A model generated the notes under the pieces. The model did not search any database. It was not told where the DNA came from and worked only from the letters and a program-made list of their open reading frames with translations. Positions 37,813 to 38,350 of a DNA stretch of 38,350 nucleotides are shown one piece after another. Source of the DNA: an uncultured Opitutia bacterium (GTDB taxonomy: Bacteria; Verrucomicrobiota; Verrucomicrobiia; Opitutales; UBA953); NCBI GenBank assembly GCA_937875975.1, contig CALEEU010000088.1, positions 1 through 38,350 of the forward strand. Reading direction: 5' to 3'. Within the stretch, counting starts at the first letter, position 1. Each line of letters opens with the position of its first letter. The position numbers were made by a program, and so were the translations under genes.

Positions 37813-38350
37813 CAGGGCAGGACGAAATGGGCTTCACCGGCGGCCCAGCGTTCAAGGTCGACCGCTAGCTTCGCGACCGTCTCTTCATCGGTCGTCTGCC
37901 CGTCGAGCGGCTGGCCGAGAATCGCCGCCGCGTGGGCTTGGCGGGCGCCGAGGCGTGTGAACCACTGCTCATGTACGCCCCAGCCGCCGTCTTTAAGCAT
38001 GAGCCAGAGGCTCTTGAAATAGGCGCAGTCGGCGCGCGGGCGTGCGGCCATCGCATCGAACGTCTCGAGGGCGATGCGGTAGCAGACCTCGGCGGATTCG
38101 GGCGGTGGCGGGTTCTTGCGCAGCATCGATGCGAGTCGGCAGGCGCGTTCGAGCGTGCGGTGGTCGCGCGCGAGGCCGGCGCGGCGCGTAAGCAGGCGAT
38201 AGTCGCGGGCGAAGCGGATGCCGCCGTCCTTGGCGCGTTCGAGGCTCACTTCGCCTTCGTCGAAGAGGTCCGGCAGGGTGGTGCCGTTGCCGCGCTGGGT
38301 CCGGATCAAGCAGCGGACGATGCCTTCGGCGGGCTCAAGCAGCGTGAGCA
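37812..38350 (-). CDS. RecO-like protein (5'-truncated by window edge)
   Basis: About 179 residues visible; the frame is open to the window edge (upstream residues LTLLEPAEGIVRCLIRTQRG), so the N-terminus is missing. The TTG at 38309 is not the start. The segment LLEPAEG... with FDEGEVSLERAKDGG, then helices (ACRLASMLRK), a helical hairpin near CYRIALETFDAM and KSLWLMLKDGGWG, resembles the C-terminal part of RecO proteins, which load RecA through RecF/RecR. The zinc-binding cysteines of many RecO proteins are not seen. The assignment is tentative and could be an unrelated helical protein. It overlaps the nuclease-helicase start by one base (TGATG), so both are made together. Confidence 0.5.
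   Translation of the reverse strand, partial: LTLLEPAEGIVRCLIRTQRGNGTTLPDLFDEGEVSLERAKDGGIRFARDYRLLTRRAGLARDHRTLERACRLASMLRKNPPPPESAEVCYRIALETFDAMAARPRADCAYFKSLWLMLKDGGWGVHEQWFTRLGARQAHAAAILGQPLDGQTTDEETVAKLAVDLERWAAGEAHFVLP

Noticed and set aside
1..38350. CRISPR arrays, rRNA or tRNA genes
   Set aside because: No regularly spaced repeats were seen, and the few intergenic gaps are too short or lack the cloverleaf and T-loop GTTCRA pattern.

Overview
The window is a dense stretch of bacterial chromosome, high in G+C (roughly 60-65% by eye, not counted). It holds 36 protein genes and no rRNA, tRNA, CRISPR array, insertion sequence or prophage that I can see. The gene content and protein style suggest Verrucomicrobiota, probably Opitutae: the lysS-lolC/E-lolD cluster, a bS22/mS38-like micro-protein, secreted beta-propeller and GYF_2 proteins, and outer-membrane lipoprotein export genes. 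This placement is inference; there is no 16S gene to confirm it. No gap between genes exceeds about 250 nt.

Layout. 1-2.3 kb: 3' part of xerC, then ispE, a 32-residue bS22-like gene and rpmG, with two clear terminators. 2.3-6.6 kb: a small hypothetical gene, an Mrp-type Fe-S carrier ATPase, a TolB-like secreted propeller and a GYF_2 membrane protein. 6.7-11.2 kb: rpoN, then a reverse-strand overlapping operon apaG / beta-CASP metallo-beta-lactamase / amidase. 11.3-13.8 kb: an 856-residue fusion of an alpha/beta-hydrolase-like domain, a DedA (VTT) membrane domain and an ATP-grasp-like domain. 13.8-20.3 kb: ruvC, a secreted propeller-like protein, tkt, a hisI variant, two related exported proteins and a glycine-rich RRM protein. 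20.6-24.1 kb: pterin dehydratase coupled to a family-4-type uracil-DNA glycosylase, then argA and xerD. 24.1-29.9 kb: nuoJKLMN. 30.0-31.3 kb: thyA-folA. 31.4-35.5 kb: lysS, lolC/E, lolD and a nitroreductase. 35.5-38.35 kb: a PD-(D/E)XK nuclease/Rad3-type helicase coupled to a truncated RecO-like gene.

How the genes work together. Most of the content is housekeeping: chromosome dimer resolution (XerC/XerD), Holliday junction cleavage (RuvC), isoprenoids (IspE), the respiratory complex I membrane arm (NuoJ-N), thymidylate/folate (ThyA, FolA), arginine and histidine steps (ArgA, HisI-like), pentose phosphate (Tkt), translation (LysS, bL33, bS22-like) and lipoprotein export (LolCDE type).

The unusual signals are these. 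(1) The hydrolase-DedA-ATP-grasp fusion, whose hydrolase domain lacks its nucleophile. (2) Several proteins that normally carry metal-binding cysteines have lost them (Mrp, family-4 UDG, Rad3-type helicase, bL33). (3) A HisI homologue has a rewritten acidic metal motif. (4) Stop codons of convergent genes abut or overlap, often as TGATCA or TTAA. (5) Possible regulatory structures lie upstream of lysS and the RRM gene.
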